DNA of 48,386 nucleotides from assembly GCA_947625875.1 (NCBI GenBank), contig CANQQG010000014.1:1-48386 (forward strand). The letters are read 5' to 3'. Below the pieces are notes generated by a model. The model searched no databases. It was not told the origin of the DNA and saw nothing but the letters and a program-made list of their open reading frames with translations. The stretch comes from an uncultured Lachnospiraceae bacterium (GTDB lineage Bacteria; Bacillota; Clostridia; Lachnospirales; Lachnospiraceae). This document shows positions 17,079 through 24,704 of the stretch, piece after piece (position 1 is the first letter of the stretch; every line of letters starts with the position of its first letter). The translations under genes were made by a program, and so were the position numbers.

Positions 17079-18242
17079 ATGAAAAAAAACCCAAACTATG
17101 CTCTTTTTGACATTGCGGGCGTTCCCTATCTGCTGCCCTTCGGACAGGGCGTCGCGGACTTCTGCCGCGGCGTCCGGCTGAATGATGCCGGTGTTTTTCT
17201 ATGGAACGCGCTTGACGAAACAGACAGCCGCGAACAGCTGTTGACGCGCTTTTTAGCGCATTATCAGGCGGAACCGGCGGACGCCGCGCCGCTGACGCAG
17301 GACATGGATGCGTTTTTAAACACGCTTTCCTCACTCGGCGTCCTCTGTCAGGACTACGAACAGCTGTATGTGCCGGATCTCTCCTCCCTGTGTTTTCGGA
17401 TCGGCGCGCTCACGCTCAGGCTCGTCAGCCCCGCAGACGCGGTTCCTCCGGAACTGCTGCCATTTGAGGTTTCCGGCGGCGCGGACGCGGATTTAACGGT
17501 CACATTATGCTCCAATACGCTGCCAATGCTGGGAAACGGCGCGCTCCTACTCCGCAATGAGGAGCTGCTCGTCTGTGAACACCCGGACCTCTATGCGCTG
17601 TTTTTCCCAAAATTCCCACAGATTCTGGAATGCCGCCTCACAAAAGACGGCGCGCGCGCCAATATCCGCCACAGGCCGCCTTATGGGAGCGCGTTCCGGA
17701 CGGACCTGTTCCATGCCATCCGCTTCCTTTATTTATATACCGCGCAAAAGCATGGCGTCTTCGCCCTGCACTCCGCATCGATCCTCTACCGCGGGCGCGC
17801 ATGGCTGTTTTCCGGGCATTCCGGCATGGGCAAATCCACACACGCCGCGCTCTGGCATGACCTGCTGCAGGTCCCTGTATTAAACGGAGATCTGAATCTG
17901 ATCTCACTGGCGGACGTGGACCCCGTCGTCTATGGCAGCCCATGGTGCGGCACATCGGGCATTTCTGATACGGGAGCCTATCCGCTCGGCGGGATCATCC
18001 TGTTAAAACAGCATACGGCGGATATCTGCGAAACGCTCCCTGACGATACCAAAGCGCTCCTTACGGCGCAGCGGCTGATCTCGCCCGCGTGGACTGCCGG
18101 ACAGCTGGCGGACAGCCTCGCATTTACGGAACGCCTTTCCGGGCAGATCCTGATCTGTCTGCTGAAATGTACGAAAGAGCCGTCCGCGGTGTCGGCCATC
18201 CGCTCTGAAATCGATGCTTACTGTGAAAAATTTTTCCCATAA
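17079..18242 (+). CDS. PqqD domain fused to HPr kinase-like P-loop protein
   Basis: A 387-residue two-part protein. Residues 1 to about 95 look like a PqqD/RRE domain (RLNDAGVFLWNALDETDS, MDAFLNTLSSLGVL). The C-terminal part is HPrK-like with a Walker A GHSGMGKS (246-253) preceded by ALHSASILYRGRAWLFS, and a VLNGDLNLI strand that corresponds to the HPrK acidic region. Such proteins occur in RiPP clusters, where some phosphorylate precursor peptides. The weak site AAAGGCAGG precedes ATG 17079. It is divergent from the S26/PqqD/pel genes and 102 bases upstream of the presumed substrate gene. Kinase action on that substrate is inference. Confidence 0.8.
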   Translation: MKKNPNYALFDIAGVPYLLPFGQGVADFCRGVRLNDAGVFLWNALDETDSREQLLTRFLAHYQAEPADAAPLTQDMDAFLNTLSSLGVLCQDYEQLYVPDLSSLCFRIGALTLRLVSPADAVPPELLPFEVSGGADADLTVTLCSNTLPMLGNGALLLRNEELLVCEHPDLYALFFPKFPQILECRLTKDGARANIRHRPPYGSAFRTDLFHAIRFLYLYTAQKHGVFALHSASILYRGRAWLFSGHSGMGKSTHAALWHDLLQVPVLNGDLNLISLADVDPVVYGSPWCGTSGISDTGAYPLGGIILLKQHTADICETLPDDTKALLTAQRLISPAWTAGQLADSLAFTERLSGQILICLLKCTKEPSAVSAIRSEIDAYCEKFFP

Positions 18243-18243
18243 A

Positions 18244-18296
18244 CTGACACTTTCAGCTTTACTATTTATTAAAATTATGTTAAGCTATCTGTAACA
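18244..18296 (+). promoter_or_regulatory. Promoter and dyad before the 151-residue protein gene
   Basis: CTGACA (18244-18249), a 17-base spacer and TATTAA (18267-18272) form a plausible sigma-A promoter right after the stop of the upstream gene. An inverted repeat TGTTA / TAACA (18278-18282 and 18292-18296) sits at the expected transcription start and could be an operator. GGGGAGGG (18333-18340) is a strong ribosome site. Together these suggest separate and high expression of the substrate gene. Confidence 0.45.
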
Positions 18297-18343
18297 AATA
18301 ACTTTTCAATCGTATTTTCAGCCATTTTGAAAGGGGAGGGATC

Positions 18344-18799
18344 ATGGTTCATTACGAAAAACCAGTTGTTGTCCTGAATGAAGAGCTTACGGAGGGCGTA
18401 TACGCCGGAAGCGGAACAGCCGCAGGCGACGCCGGCGGATCCGCTGACTGCTGGACGGTAGACGCTCATTCCGTACAGGATTGGAACGGCTCTCACAATG
18501 TATTTGAGGTACACGCCGTACACTCCGCCGCAGTAAAGCATATTTCCGGCTCAACAACAGTTACGCTGACGTTCAGCGCGCCGCTGACAGACGCCTATTC
18601 AGAGTTTGACTGCACATTCAGCGGCTCTACGGCAACCATTACGCGTAACCTGCTTGCCGACGCATATATGTCAGGCGACAACTACACTTACAAGGTATGG
18701 GCAAAAGCTGCCGATGAGGCAACGACAAAAGCGCTTGCGGTTACGAAAGCTACCATTACCTGCAAGCACGAGACCAACGTACAAGGCGATTACGACTAA
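18344..18799 (+). CDS. Candidate exported protein with RiPP-like leader
   Basis: A 151-residue protein of unknown family. The first ~25 residues (YEKPVVVLNEEL, TEGVYAGSG) look like a leader: no hydrophobic signal sequence, acidic helix-forming stretch, then a small-residue site (VYA followed by GSG) fit for an S26-type protease. The rest is Thr/Ser/Ala-rich and predicted beta-sheet-like (STTVTLTFSAPL, STATITRNLL, YTYKVWAKAADEA), with Cys at three places (DCWTV, FDCTF, ITCKH). This is a small folded protein, not a short peptide. It has its own promoter-like sequence, a very strong ribosome site and a perfect terminator right after it. I infer it is the product of the surrounding PqqD/HPrK/S26/ABC genes. 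Confidence 0.75.
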   Translation: MVHYEKPVVVLNEELTEGVYAGSGTAAGDAGGSADCWTVDAHSVQDWNGSHNVFEVHAVHSAAVKHISGSTTVTLTFSAPLTDAYSEFDCTFSGSTATITRNLLADAYMSGDNYTYKVWAKAADEATTKALAVTKATITCKHETNVQGDYD

Positions 18800-18830
18800 A
18801 CATTATGACATAATAAACAACCTCTTTGTT

Positions 18831-18864
18831 ACAGCGCCATCTGTCATGGGTGGCGCTGTTTTTC
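18831..18864 (+). terminator. Strong intrinsic terminator between substrate and exporter genes
   Basis: ACAGCGCCA (18831-18839) and TGGCGCTGT (18851-18859) make a perfect nine-base stem with an eleven-base loop, followed by a T run. It lies 32 bases after the substrate stop and 40 before the exporter start, so partial read-through would give much more substrate than exporter mRNA. Confidence 0.85.
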
Positions 18865-18898
18865 CGTCTTTTCTGTCAAAAGGGGCATGGAGAAGCTT

Positions 18899-20683
18899 AT
18901 GAAAAAGAAACTTTTGTTTATCATCGGCCGCATCAAAGCCGGGCGGCTGCAGGAGATGTGGCGGCAGACGCTGTGGATCTACCAATACGCAAAGCATTAC
19001 TGGCTCGTCATGGTCTTTTATACGCTGCTCGGAATGGTGAGTACCGTCATCGCGCTTTTAACGAGCCTGGTCTCGAGAGATCTTGTCGACATTATTACCG
19101 GGCACGAAGCGGGGGAAGTGTTCCGCACATTTGCCATGATGATCCTGCTGAATGTCGTAACGACGTTTTTAAATCAGATTTCCGGCTATGCTTCGAGTTA
19201 TCTGAGCATGAAAGTGGACGCGGAGATCAAGTCGGATATTTTTTCCAAAATCCTGATCACCGACTGGGAATCTCTGACGAATTACCACACCGGCGACCTT
19301 TTGACGCGGTGGGGCTCGGATGCGTCCAATATCTCATCCGGCGTGCTGAATTTTGTCCCGAACGCGATCATTTATTCGTTCCGCTTTATCAGCGCGTTCG
19401 CCATGGTCATTTATTATGACGCCTCGTTTGCCATTTTTGCGTTTCTCGGCATGCCGGTCAGCCTGATCCTGTCCAAAACGCTATTAAACCGCATGGTGAA
19501 CAATAATGAGCGCAGCGCAAAAATGGGCGCAAAAATGTCCGGCTTTAACCAGGAAGCGTTTTCCAATATCCAGACGATCAAAGCCTTTGACCTGATCCGC
19601 TTATATGTGGAACGCTTAAAACAGCTTCAAAAAGAATATATCTCCATGCGGCTGGATTTCCAGAAAATGTCCATGGGCACCTCGCTCCTGCTCTCTACGG
19701 TCGGGCTCGCCGTTTCCTACGCGTCTTACGGCTGGGGCATTTACCGCGTCTGGAGCGGCGGCATCAGCTACGGCACGATGACGATGTTTCTCGGCCTTTC
19801 CGGAACGCTGACCGGGACGCTGCACAACCTGACCTCGCTCATACCGGGCGCGATCAGCCTGACGACCTCCGCCGGACGGCTTATGGACATCATCGAAATG
19901 CCGCAGGAGGATTACAGCCGCGCGGACGAGACAGACGCGTTTTCCCGCGCGCATGAAACGGACGGCATCGGCCTGTTCGTAAACAGCGTGGACTATGCTT
20001 ATAAAACGGGCACAGACGTGTTCCGCCACGCAAGCCTCGAAGCGCGCCCGCATGAAGTCGTCGCGCTCGTCGGGCCGTCCGGCGAAGGCAAGACGACGAT
20101 GATACGCCTGATCCTGTCACTTGTGCGCCCGCAGGACGGCGGCGTGTTCCTGCACGACGGCAGCCGGCTGCCGCAGGATGCGGACGCCGATATCATACCG
20201 CTCACGCCGGCCGCGCGGAGACTGTTTTCTTATGTGCCGCAGGGGAATACGATGTTTTCCGGAACAATTGCGGAAAATATGCGCAATGTAAAGACCGACG
20301 CATCCGATGAGGAGATCATAGACGCCCTGAAAGCCGCCTGCGCATGGGATTTCATAAAAAAACTGCCAGACGGCATACACAGCGAGATCAAAGAACGCGG
20401 CGGCGGCTTTTCCGAAGGGCAGGCGCAACGGCTTTCGATCGCAAGGGCGCTGCTGCGCCGCTCGCCGATCCTGCTTTTAGACGAGGCGACCTCCGCGCTG
20501 GACGTCGCCACCGAACGCGCCGTTTTACACAACATCATGCAGGACGAATACCCGCGCACCTGCATTGTCACAACGCACCGCCCTTCCGTCCTGCTCGTAT
20601 GCAGCCGCGTCTACGCGATCCGCGGGAAACAGTGCGTCGTCCTCGGGCGGGAAGAGATCGACCAGATGGCGCGCGGGGAATGA
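18899..20683 (+). CDS. ABC exporter (membrane domain fused to ATPase)
   Basis: A half-size ABC exporter of 594 residues: six-helix membrane domain (about 25-320), then an ATPase domain with Walker A GPSGEGKTT, signature FSEGQAQR (usual LSGGQ, so altered at two places), Walker B ILLLDEATSALD and switch TTHRPS. It lacks an N-terminal C39 peptidase, consistent with a separate protease (the S26 protein) doing the leader cut. I use ATG 18899 because GGAG lies six bases upstream; ATG 18887 would add four residues but has its GGGG only one base away. As the last gene of the plus-strand group it probably exports the 151-residue protein. Confidence 0.88.
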   Translation: MKKKLLFIIGRIKAGRLQEMWRQTLWIYQYAKHYWLVMVFYTLLGMVSTVIALLTSLVSRDLVDIITGHEAGEVFRTFAMMILLNVVTTFLNQISGYASSYLSMKVDAEIKSDIFSKILITDWESLTNYHTGDLLTRWGSDASNISSGVLNFVPNAIIYSFRFISAFAMVIYYDASFAIFAFLGMPVSLILSKTLLNRMVNNNERSAKMGAKMSGFNQEAFSNIQTIKAFDLIRLYVERLKQLQKEYISMRLDFQKMSMGTSLLLSTVGLAVSYASYGWGIYRVWSGGISYGTMTMFLGLSGTLTGTLHNLTSLIPGAISLTTSAGRLMDIIEMPQEDYSRADETDAFSRAHETDGIGLFVNSVDYAYKTGTDVFRHASLEARPHEVVALVGPSGEGKTTMIRLILSLVRPQDGGVFLHDGSRLPQDADADIIPLTPAARRLFSYVPQGNTMFSGTIAENMRNVKTDASDEEIIDALKAACAWDFIKKLPDGIHSEIKERGGGFSEGQAQRLSIARALLRRSPILLLDEATSALDVATERAVLHNIMQDEYPRTCIVTTHRPSVLLVCSRVYAIRGKQCVVLGREEIDQMARGE

Positions 20684-20738
20684 CGCAGCCTTACGGATAT
20701 TGATAAAATCAAAGAATAACCGGCGCCTGCCCTGCGGG

Positions 20739-21584
20739 TCAGTCCAGGGTAAGGTTTAAATATCCGGCTTTTATGGCGGCGCCACAACGCAAACTCATGC
20801 CCATTAATCTCCGCTTTTCCGGTTCCGACCCTCTGGGCGCGGCGCAGCTTTTATAAATCCGAAGCTGCGCCGTTTCCTGCGGCAGATACGGGAACAAAAC
20901 ATCGACGGTTTCCTCTGCGGACAGCGTCGTTTCTGTCACGACCGCCGTTTTCTGATCCAGATAATACAGCAGCGCGTCCTCACGCATCCCATCTCCGTCT
21001 GAAATCCGCAGAGCGCCGCCCCCGTTTTTTTCATGCTCCGCAACTGCAAACGCCACATGCGCGGACGGCCACGCCACGTAGCCTTCGCATAATAACCGTT
21101 CGTTGCGGATCCTGCAGTAAGCTTCTGCGTCCGCTGGCAGGATTTTTTGCGCAATTTGCGCGGCGCGCAGGGAATACTGCGGCACGTCCACACAGTATTC
21201 CGACAGATAAAAAGACTTTACAAACGACAGCGGCGCATAAAACCCGTCCGCAAGCCCCGCGTCCGCTGGCTCCGCAATCAACGGCGCGCCGTAATGCCCC
21301 TTTGCATAACGCAGCAGTCCCCCCGCTATGCCGCGGCCCCGGTAACGCGCATCTGTCGCAAGCGCATAGACATAGCGGATATCCCGCCATGCGCCGTTTT
21401 GATAGATTTTTCCCGGCAGGAAAAAGGACGCGCCCCTCAGTGTCTCGCCTTCCTCCGCCAAAACATCCGCTTCTCTATACATCGCTGCAAAAAAATCGTC
21501 AATATAACGCTCTTCATCCCCGAAGCAGTCTTTCCACAGCTTTTTTAACGCCGGTATATCCGTCTCTTTTGAAATGCGTATCAT
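20739..21584 (-). CDS. GNAT-family N-acetyltransferase
   Basis: A 281-residue protein with one clear GNAT fold at the N-terminus: MIRISKETDIPALKKLWKDC, then VYALATDARYRGRGIAGGLL, where the RxxGxG/A loop binds acetyl-CoA pyrophosphate. The C-terminal half (about 150-281) has no motif I recognise and recalls Eis-like two-part acetyltransferases. The substrate is unknown. Its start overlaps the end of the DUF2156 gene as ATGA, so the two form an operon. It is convergent with the ABC exporter, with only 55 bases between and no clear terminator there. Confidence 0.82.
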   Translation of the reverse strand: MIRISKETDIPALKKLWKDCFGDEERYIDDFFAAMYREADVLAEEGETLRGASFFLPGKIYQNGAWRDIRYVYALATDARYRGRGIAGGLLRYAKGHYGAPLIAEPADAGLADGFYAPLSFVKSFYLSEYCVDVPQYSLRAAQIAQKILPADAEAYCRIRNERLLCEGYVAWPSAHVAFAVAEHEKNGGGALRISDGDGMREDALLYYLDQKTAVVTETTLSAEETVDVLFPYLPQETAQLRIYKSCAAPRGSEPEKRRLMGMSLRCGAAIKAGYLNLTLD

Positions 21585-22471
21585 AACGTAAACCTCGCCT
21601 GATATTTTTCCACAAGCAATGCCGGATAATACGAAAGCTTTGCCTTGCGCAGCCCCTCATCCCCGGTATCATCCTCGCGGTTGACGTATTGGTATTCCTG
21701 GCAGTTGTGCAGGACAAACTGCTGATTGATCATCGGGTACGCGCCCTGTATACTTGCGATCGCTTTTTCGATATGGACGACGTACGTATTGGAATTTAAC
21801 GGCTCGCCGAGTGAAAACGCCACAAGCTCCTCGCCTTTATAGAGCATCCCGCCGTCGAGCACCAGTTCCGCCATATGGCGCAGCGCGCGGCGGTTTACGT
21901 GCAGCTCGTTTTCCATCTCGTCATTCCATCTCTCTTTTGACAGTGATTTCCACCGGTCTAAAAAACGCAGGCACTCCCCGGCGTCCTCCGGCATCATGTC
22001 GCGGTAGCGCCAGTTGCCGCCGTCCTTAAACCGCGCGATATGGTTCCGCTTCCCATGCAGCTTTTTGCCCGCAAGCGTCGTCAGCTTCTCTGTGTCATAT
22101 ACATAATCATAATCGTCCCGGTTTGTCGTCACCGTATACTGCCCCGTATAATTCTGCTCTAACCACGCCAGATCCTCTTTTAACAACACGCCCAGCGTCA
22201 CCGGCGTTCCTGCGCCGCGTTCCGTTTCCAGCAACAAATCCAACATACCTTTTTTATTGCCGGCGCCGATGGGCGGCGTATAGCAGCGCCCGTCCCTGCC
22301 CTGATAGCGGATCATGAAACAGCCCTGCTCCTTTGCAAGCTCCACCCGGTTTACGTCTCTCCACAGATAATTGTTCGCAAATGAATAATCACACGCCTGC
22401 CGGTCATCCTCCCTCAGACGGTTGATGACCCATTCGCGGTCGTCCAGCGATATCGGCGAAAACTGTAACAT
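21581..22471 (-). CDS. DUF2156 (phosphatidylglycerol lysyltransferase C-domain-like) protein
   Basis: A 296-residue soluble protein of the DUF2156/LPG_synthase_C type, a GNAT-like fold. Marks include CDYSFANNYLWRDVNRVEL, DYVYDTEKLTTLAGKKLH, KRNHIARF and the later SLGEPLNSNTYVVHIEKA and AYPMINQQF. In MprF the related domain moves lysine from Lys-tRNA to phosphatidylglycerol; stand-alone forms like this lack the flippase helices and have unknown substrates. ATG 22471 is preferred over a longer frame to 22555 because GGGGAG lies just upstream and the family begins with LQFSPISLDDR-like sequence. It leads an operon with the GNAT gene. Confidence 0.87.
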   Translation of the reverse strand: MLQFSPISLDDREWVINRLREDDRQACDYSFANNYLWRDVNRVELAKEQGCFMIRYQGRDGRCYTPPIGAGNKKGMLDLLLETERGAGTPVTLGVLLKEDLAWLEQNYTGQYTVTTNRDDYDYVYDTEKLTTLAGKKLHGKRNHIARFKDGGNWRYRDMMPEDAGECLRFLDRWKSLSKERWNDEMENELHVNRRALRHMAELVLDGGMLYKGEELVAFSLGEPLNSNTYVVHIEKAIASIQGAYPMINQQFVLHNCQEYQYVNREDDTGDEGLRKAKLSYYPALLVEKYQARFTL

Positions 22472-22642
22472 TTTATCTCCCCTCTTTCTATATACACATT
22501 GCCACACATGGCCTTTATGCATAGTATACACATTTTTCCATGATAAAACCAGCATTAACTGTGTATATAATGCGATGCGCCAAAGTGTGGGGCTGTGCTG
22601 TTTGGCAGATACCTGTTTGCCCGCCTGTGCGCGCCAAAAAGA

Positions 22643-22677
22643 AACGCCGTATCCATACGCAATACAGATACGGCGTT
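22643..22677. terminator. Orphan bidirectional hairpin
   Basis: AACGCCGTATC (22643-22653) pairs with GATACGGCGTT (22667-22677), an eleven-base perfect stem with T-rich sequence on either side depending on strand (TTTC to the right, TTTCTTTTT on the minus strand). No intact gene ends nearby, so what it terminates is unclear. Confidence 0.6.
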
Positions 22678-22914
22678 TTCCGCCAGATTGATTTTTTACA
22701 TACTGTTTTTCCCATTACGGAAATTCCTCTGTTTTAAATGGCCCGCCAGATAACCAAATGCCACCGTCAAAAAGAAAAACCGGCCCAGATGTCAAATAAA
22801 CCCATATTTTTTGAGAACACTTTCCGATTTACCGTCTATAATACAAATAAAAAAGAGTATTTATGGATTATCAATCCCCATCTGACGTATTTGCTTCTAT
22901 TTTATATTGCAGCG

Positions 22915-23130
22915 CTCCCGCTTGCCGCCGCAAAGATATATGGCAGCGCCGCTTATCCGGATTTGGGCGGCCAGGTGAGTTTCTATGCCACGCCATACGA
23001 CGGCGTACTTGTCAGCGCCGAAATCTACGGGCTTCCCGACTCCCAGGCGCCCATTGCCTCCGGCTTCTTTGGAATGCATATCCACGAAAACGGAATATGC
23101 GCGTCTTCCTTTGACACTGCAGGCGGACAC
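22915..23130 (+). pseudogene. Cu/Zn superoxide dismutase-like gene remnant
   Basis: The frame YPDLGGQVSFYATPYDGVLV (in part), AEIYGLP, then GFFGMHIHENG and DTAGGH matches the N-terminal half of the Cu/Zn-SOD fold, with the HxH copper ligands and the AGGH zinc ligand region. After AGGH the sequence turns into unrelated residues and runs into the tRNA terminator; the C-terminal half with the remaining ligands is missing, and no convincing start or ribosome site is seen. It is therefore a truncated remnant. An open frame from 22738 to 23274 covers it but its ends are not gene-like. Confidence 0.6.
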
Positions 23131-23185
23131 GATATAAGATTTTCTCTCCGTGTCCGTACGCAATCGGAAAAGCTTTTTCAGGACA

Positions 23186-23224
23186 CAAAGAAAGCCGAAA
23201 ACCTTGAAAACCAAGGCTTTCGGC
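23186..23224 (-). terminator. Intrinsic terminator of tRNA-Arg
   Basis: On the minus strand GCCGAAAGCCTTG and CAAGGTTTTCGGC form a thirteen-base stem (one G-U pair) with a five-base loop, followed by TTTCTTTG, starting 12 bases beyond the tRNA 3' end. Confidence 0.85.
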
Positions 23225-23235
23225 AAATTTTCCAG

Positions 23236-23309
23236 CGTCCGCGAGGTGATTCGAACACCCGACCTACCGCTTAGGAGGCGGTCGCTCTATCCAGCTGAGC
23301 TACGCAGAC
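23236..23309 (-). tRNA. tRNA-Arg (anticodon CCU)
   Basis: A 74-base cloverleaf on the minus strand. Acceptor GTCTGCG pairs with CGCGGAC (one T-G); D-stem GCTC/GAGC; anticodon stem ACCGC/GCGGT around loop CTCCTAA, giving anticodon CCT (reads AGG); T-stem GGGTG/CACCT with TTCGAAT in the loop; discriminator G. CCA is not encoded. It has its own promoter and terminator, so it is a single-gene unit. Confidence 0.95.
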
Positions 23310-23355
23310 TCATCTTACCCGGTCTCGGAATCTTTCCCATCCCAAAACCTCATTT

Positions 23356-23384
23356 ATCATAACATATGCCACTGGAAATTACAA
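23356..23384 (-). promoter_or_regulatory. tRNA-Arg promoter
   Basis: On the minus strand TTGTAA (23384-23379), a 17-base spacer and TATGAT (23361-23356) lie about 47 bases before the tRNA 5' end. Confidence 0.6.
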
Positions 23385-23402
23385 GGAAAAAATAAAAATA
23401 TT

Positions 23403-23672
23403 TCACATCAGCCCTTTGATATCATAGTACACGCGGCTGCGCACATCTTCCTCAAGCCCGCCGATGACCGCTTTCGCTTCTTCCGCCTTTTCCCCATGCG
23501 TAATGACGATACAGACTTCCTTCGCCCCTTCATACCGCTTCCGCTGCAGCATCGGCACTTTATGCCACTCCTCCGCATACGGGATCCGCTTGCGGATCAT
23601 TGTATTCATCACCTTTGCCTTGATCTTTGCATCCGCAATCGCGCATAATGCAACATCACGTTCTGCTCTCAT
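23403..23672 (-). CDS. Small hypothetical protein in the glf operon
   Basis: An 89-residue soluble protein I do not recognise. It has mixed charge, no membrane segment, and a strand pattern (KEVCIVITHGEKAEEAK, SRVYYDIKGL) that suggests a small alpha/beta fold. GGGAGG ten bases before ATG 23672 supports it. It follows the GT2 gene by 15 bases in the same direction, so it is the third gene of the glf-GT2 unit. A role in surface glycan synthesis is only suggested by place. Confidence 0.7.
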   Translation of the reverse strand: MRAERDVALCAIADAKIKAKVMNTMIRKRIPYAEEWHKVPMLQRKRYEGAKEVCIVITHGEKAEEAKAVIGGLEEDVRSRVYYDIKGLM

Positions 23673-23687
23673 ATTTCTGACGCCTCC

Positions 23688-24704
23688 CTAATTAAATCCT
23701 ACTACTTTTTGTGCGATCTTGTAAGCCGCAATCGAAATCTTCCTGCCGCCTTTTCCCGGAAGGTTCATTGTGTTGCCCATGATCCCGTTGCGCAGGCGGT
23801 GGAACAGACGCAGATCCTTCTGCTTGATATACCGCCACAGCTCCCGCTTCTTTTCCAGGTTCTCCTCCGTACCGGAACGGATAAGCAGGACCGTGGAGAT
23901 GACCGTAATGATCTCCAGATAGTTAAACATATAACGGCGCAATTTCTTATTTGAAATCTTCCACAGGTCATAGGCGTCGATCATCATTTTATTGACCTTG
24001 ATCTGCTGGTCGATCCTGCGGATCATCACCTGCTCATTCACAGACTGGTCGTCGCGCCCGATAAAATAACGGTAAAAATCCACATTCAGGTAATACATGG
24101 ATTTTACAAACGGCAGCGGCTCATACACATACAGGTTATCCACATAAAACGTGTGCTTTGGCAGCTTCAGATTGCACTCCTGCAGTAATTTTGTCCGATA
24201 GATGACCGAATGCATCAGAAGATACTGCCCTTTATGCATATGGCGCACATCGTCCCAGGCAAACAGCTGATCCTGCGGCAGCGCCGACGTATATTTCATC
24301 ACTTTTTTATGCTTCGCGCCCTCTTTTTCATACACAAAATTAGAGATCAGCATATCCAGCGTATGATCAGATCCCACAATCTCCCGAAGCGTGTCCAAAA
24401 TCTGCTGATACGCATCTTCATCTACCCAGTCGTCGCTGTCCACAACCTTGAAAAACAGCCCGGACGCATTTTTAAGGCCCGCATTTACCGCCTCCCCATG
24501 TCCGCCGTTTTCCTGATGGACCACTTTTACAATGTCCGGAAATTTTTTTCTGTACGCATCGGCAATTTCCGGCGTCATATCCCGGGAACCGTCGTCCACG
24601 ATTATGATCTCCACATCCCCGCCGCCGGGCAGCAGGGATTTTATGCACCGTTCCATATAATCCTGTGAATTATAACAGGGAATTGCGATTGATAATAATT
24701 TCAT
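23688..24704 (-). CDS. Family 2 glycosyltransferase
   Basis: A 338-residue GT2 with the usual SIAIPCYNSQDYMERCIKSL start, IIIVDDGSRDMTPE, HQENGGHGEAVNAGL, and the DSDDW metal-binding motif (VVDSDDWVDED). The C-terminal third is basic and ends in AYKIAQKVVGF, possibly membrane-associating. It directly follows glf (its ATG at 24704 abuts the glf stop at 24705), so it may use UDP-galactofuranose or act on the same glycan. The acceptor is unknown. Confidence 0.88.
   Translation of the reverse strand: MKLLSIAIPCYNSQDYMERCIKSLLPGGGDVEIIIVDDGSRDMTPEIADAYRKKFPDIVKVVHQENGGHGEAVNAGLKNASGLFFKVVDSDDWVDEDAYQQILDTLREIVGSDHTLDMLISNFVYEKEGAKHKKVMKYTSALPQDQLFAWDDVRHMHKGQYLLMHSVIYRTKLLQECNLKLPKHTFYVDNLYVYEPLPFVKSMYYLNVDFYRYFIGRDDQSVNEQVMIRRIDQQIKVNKMMIDAYDLWKISNKKLRRYMFNYLEIITVISTVLLIRSGTEENLEKKRELWRYIKQKDLRLFHRLRNGIMGNTMNLPGKGGRKISIAAYKIAQKVVGFN

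Noticed and set aside
23236-23309. Integration site at tRNA-Arg
   Set aside because: No duplicated tRNA 3' end and no integrase gene seen within the window.
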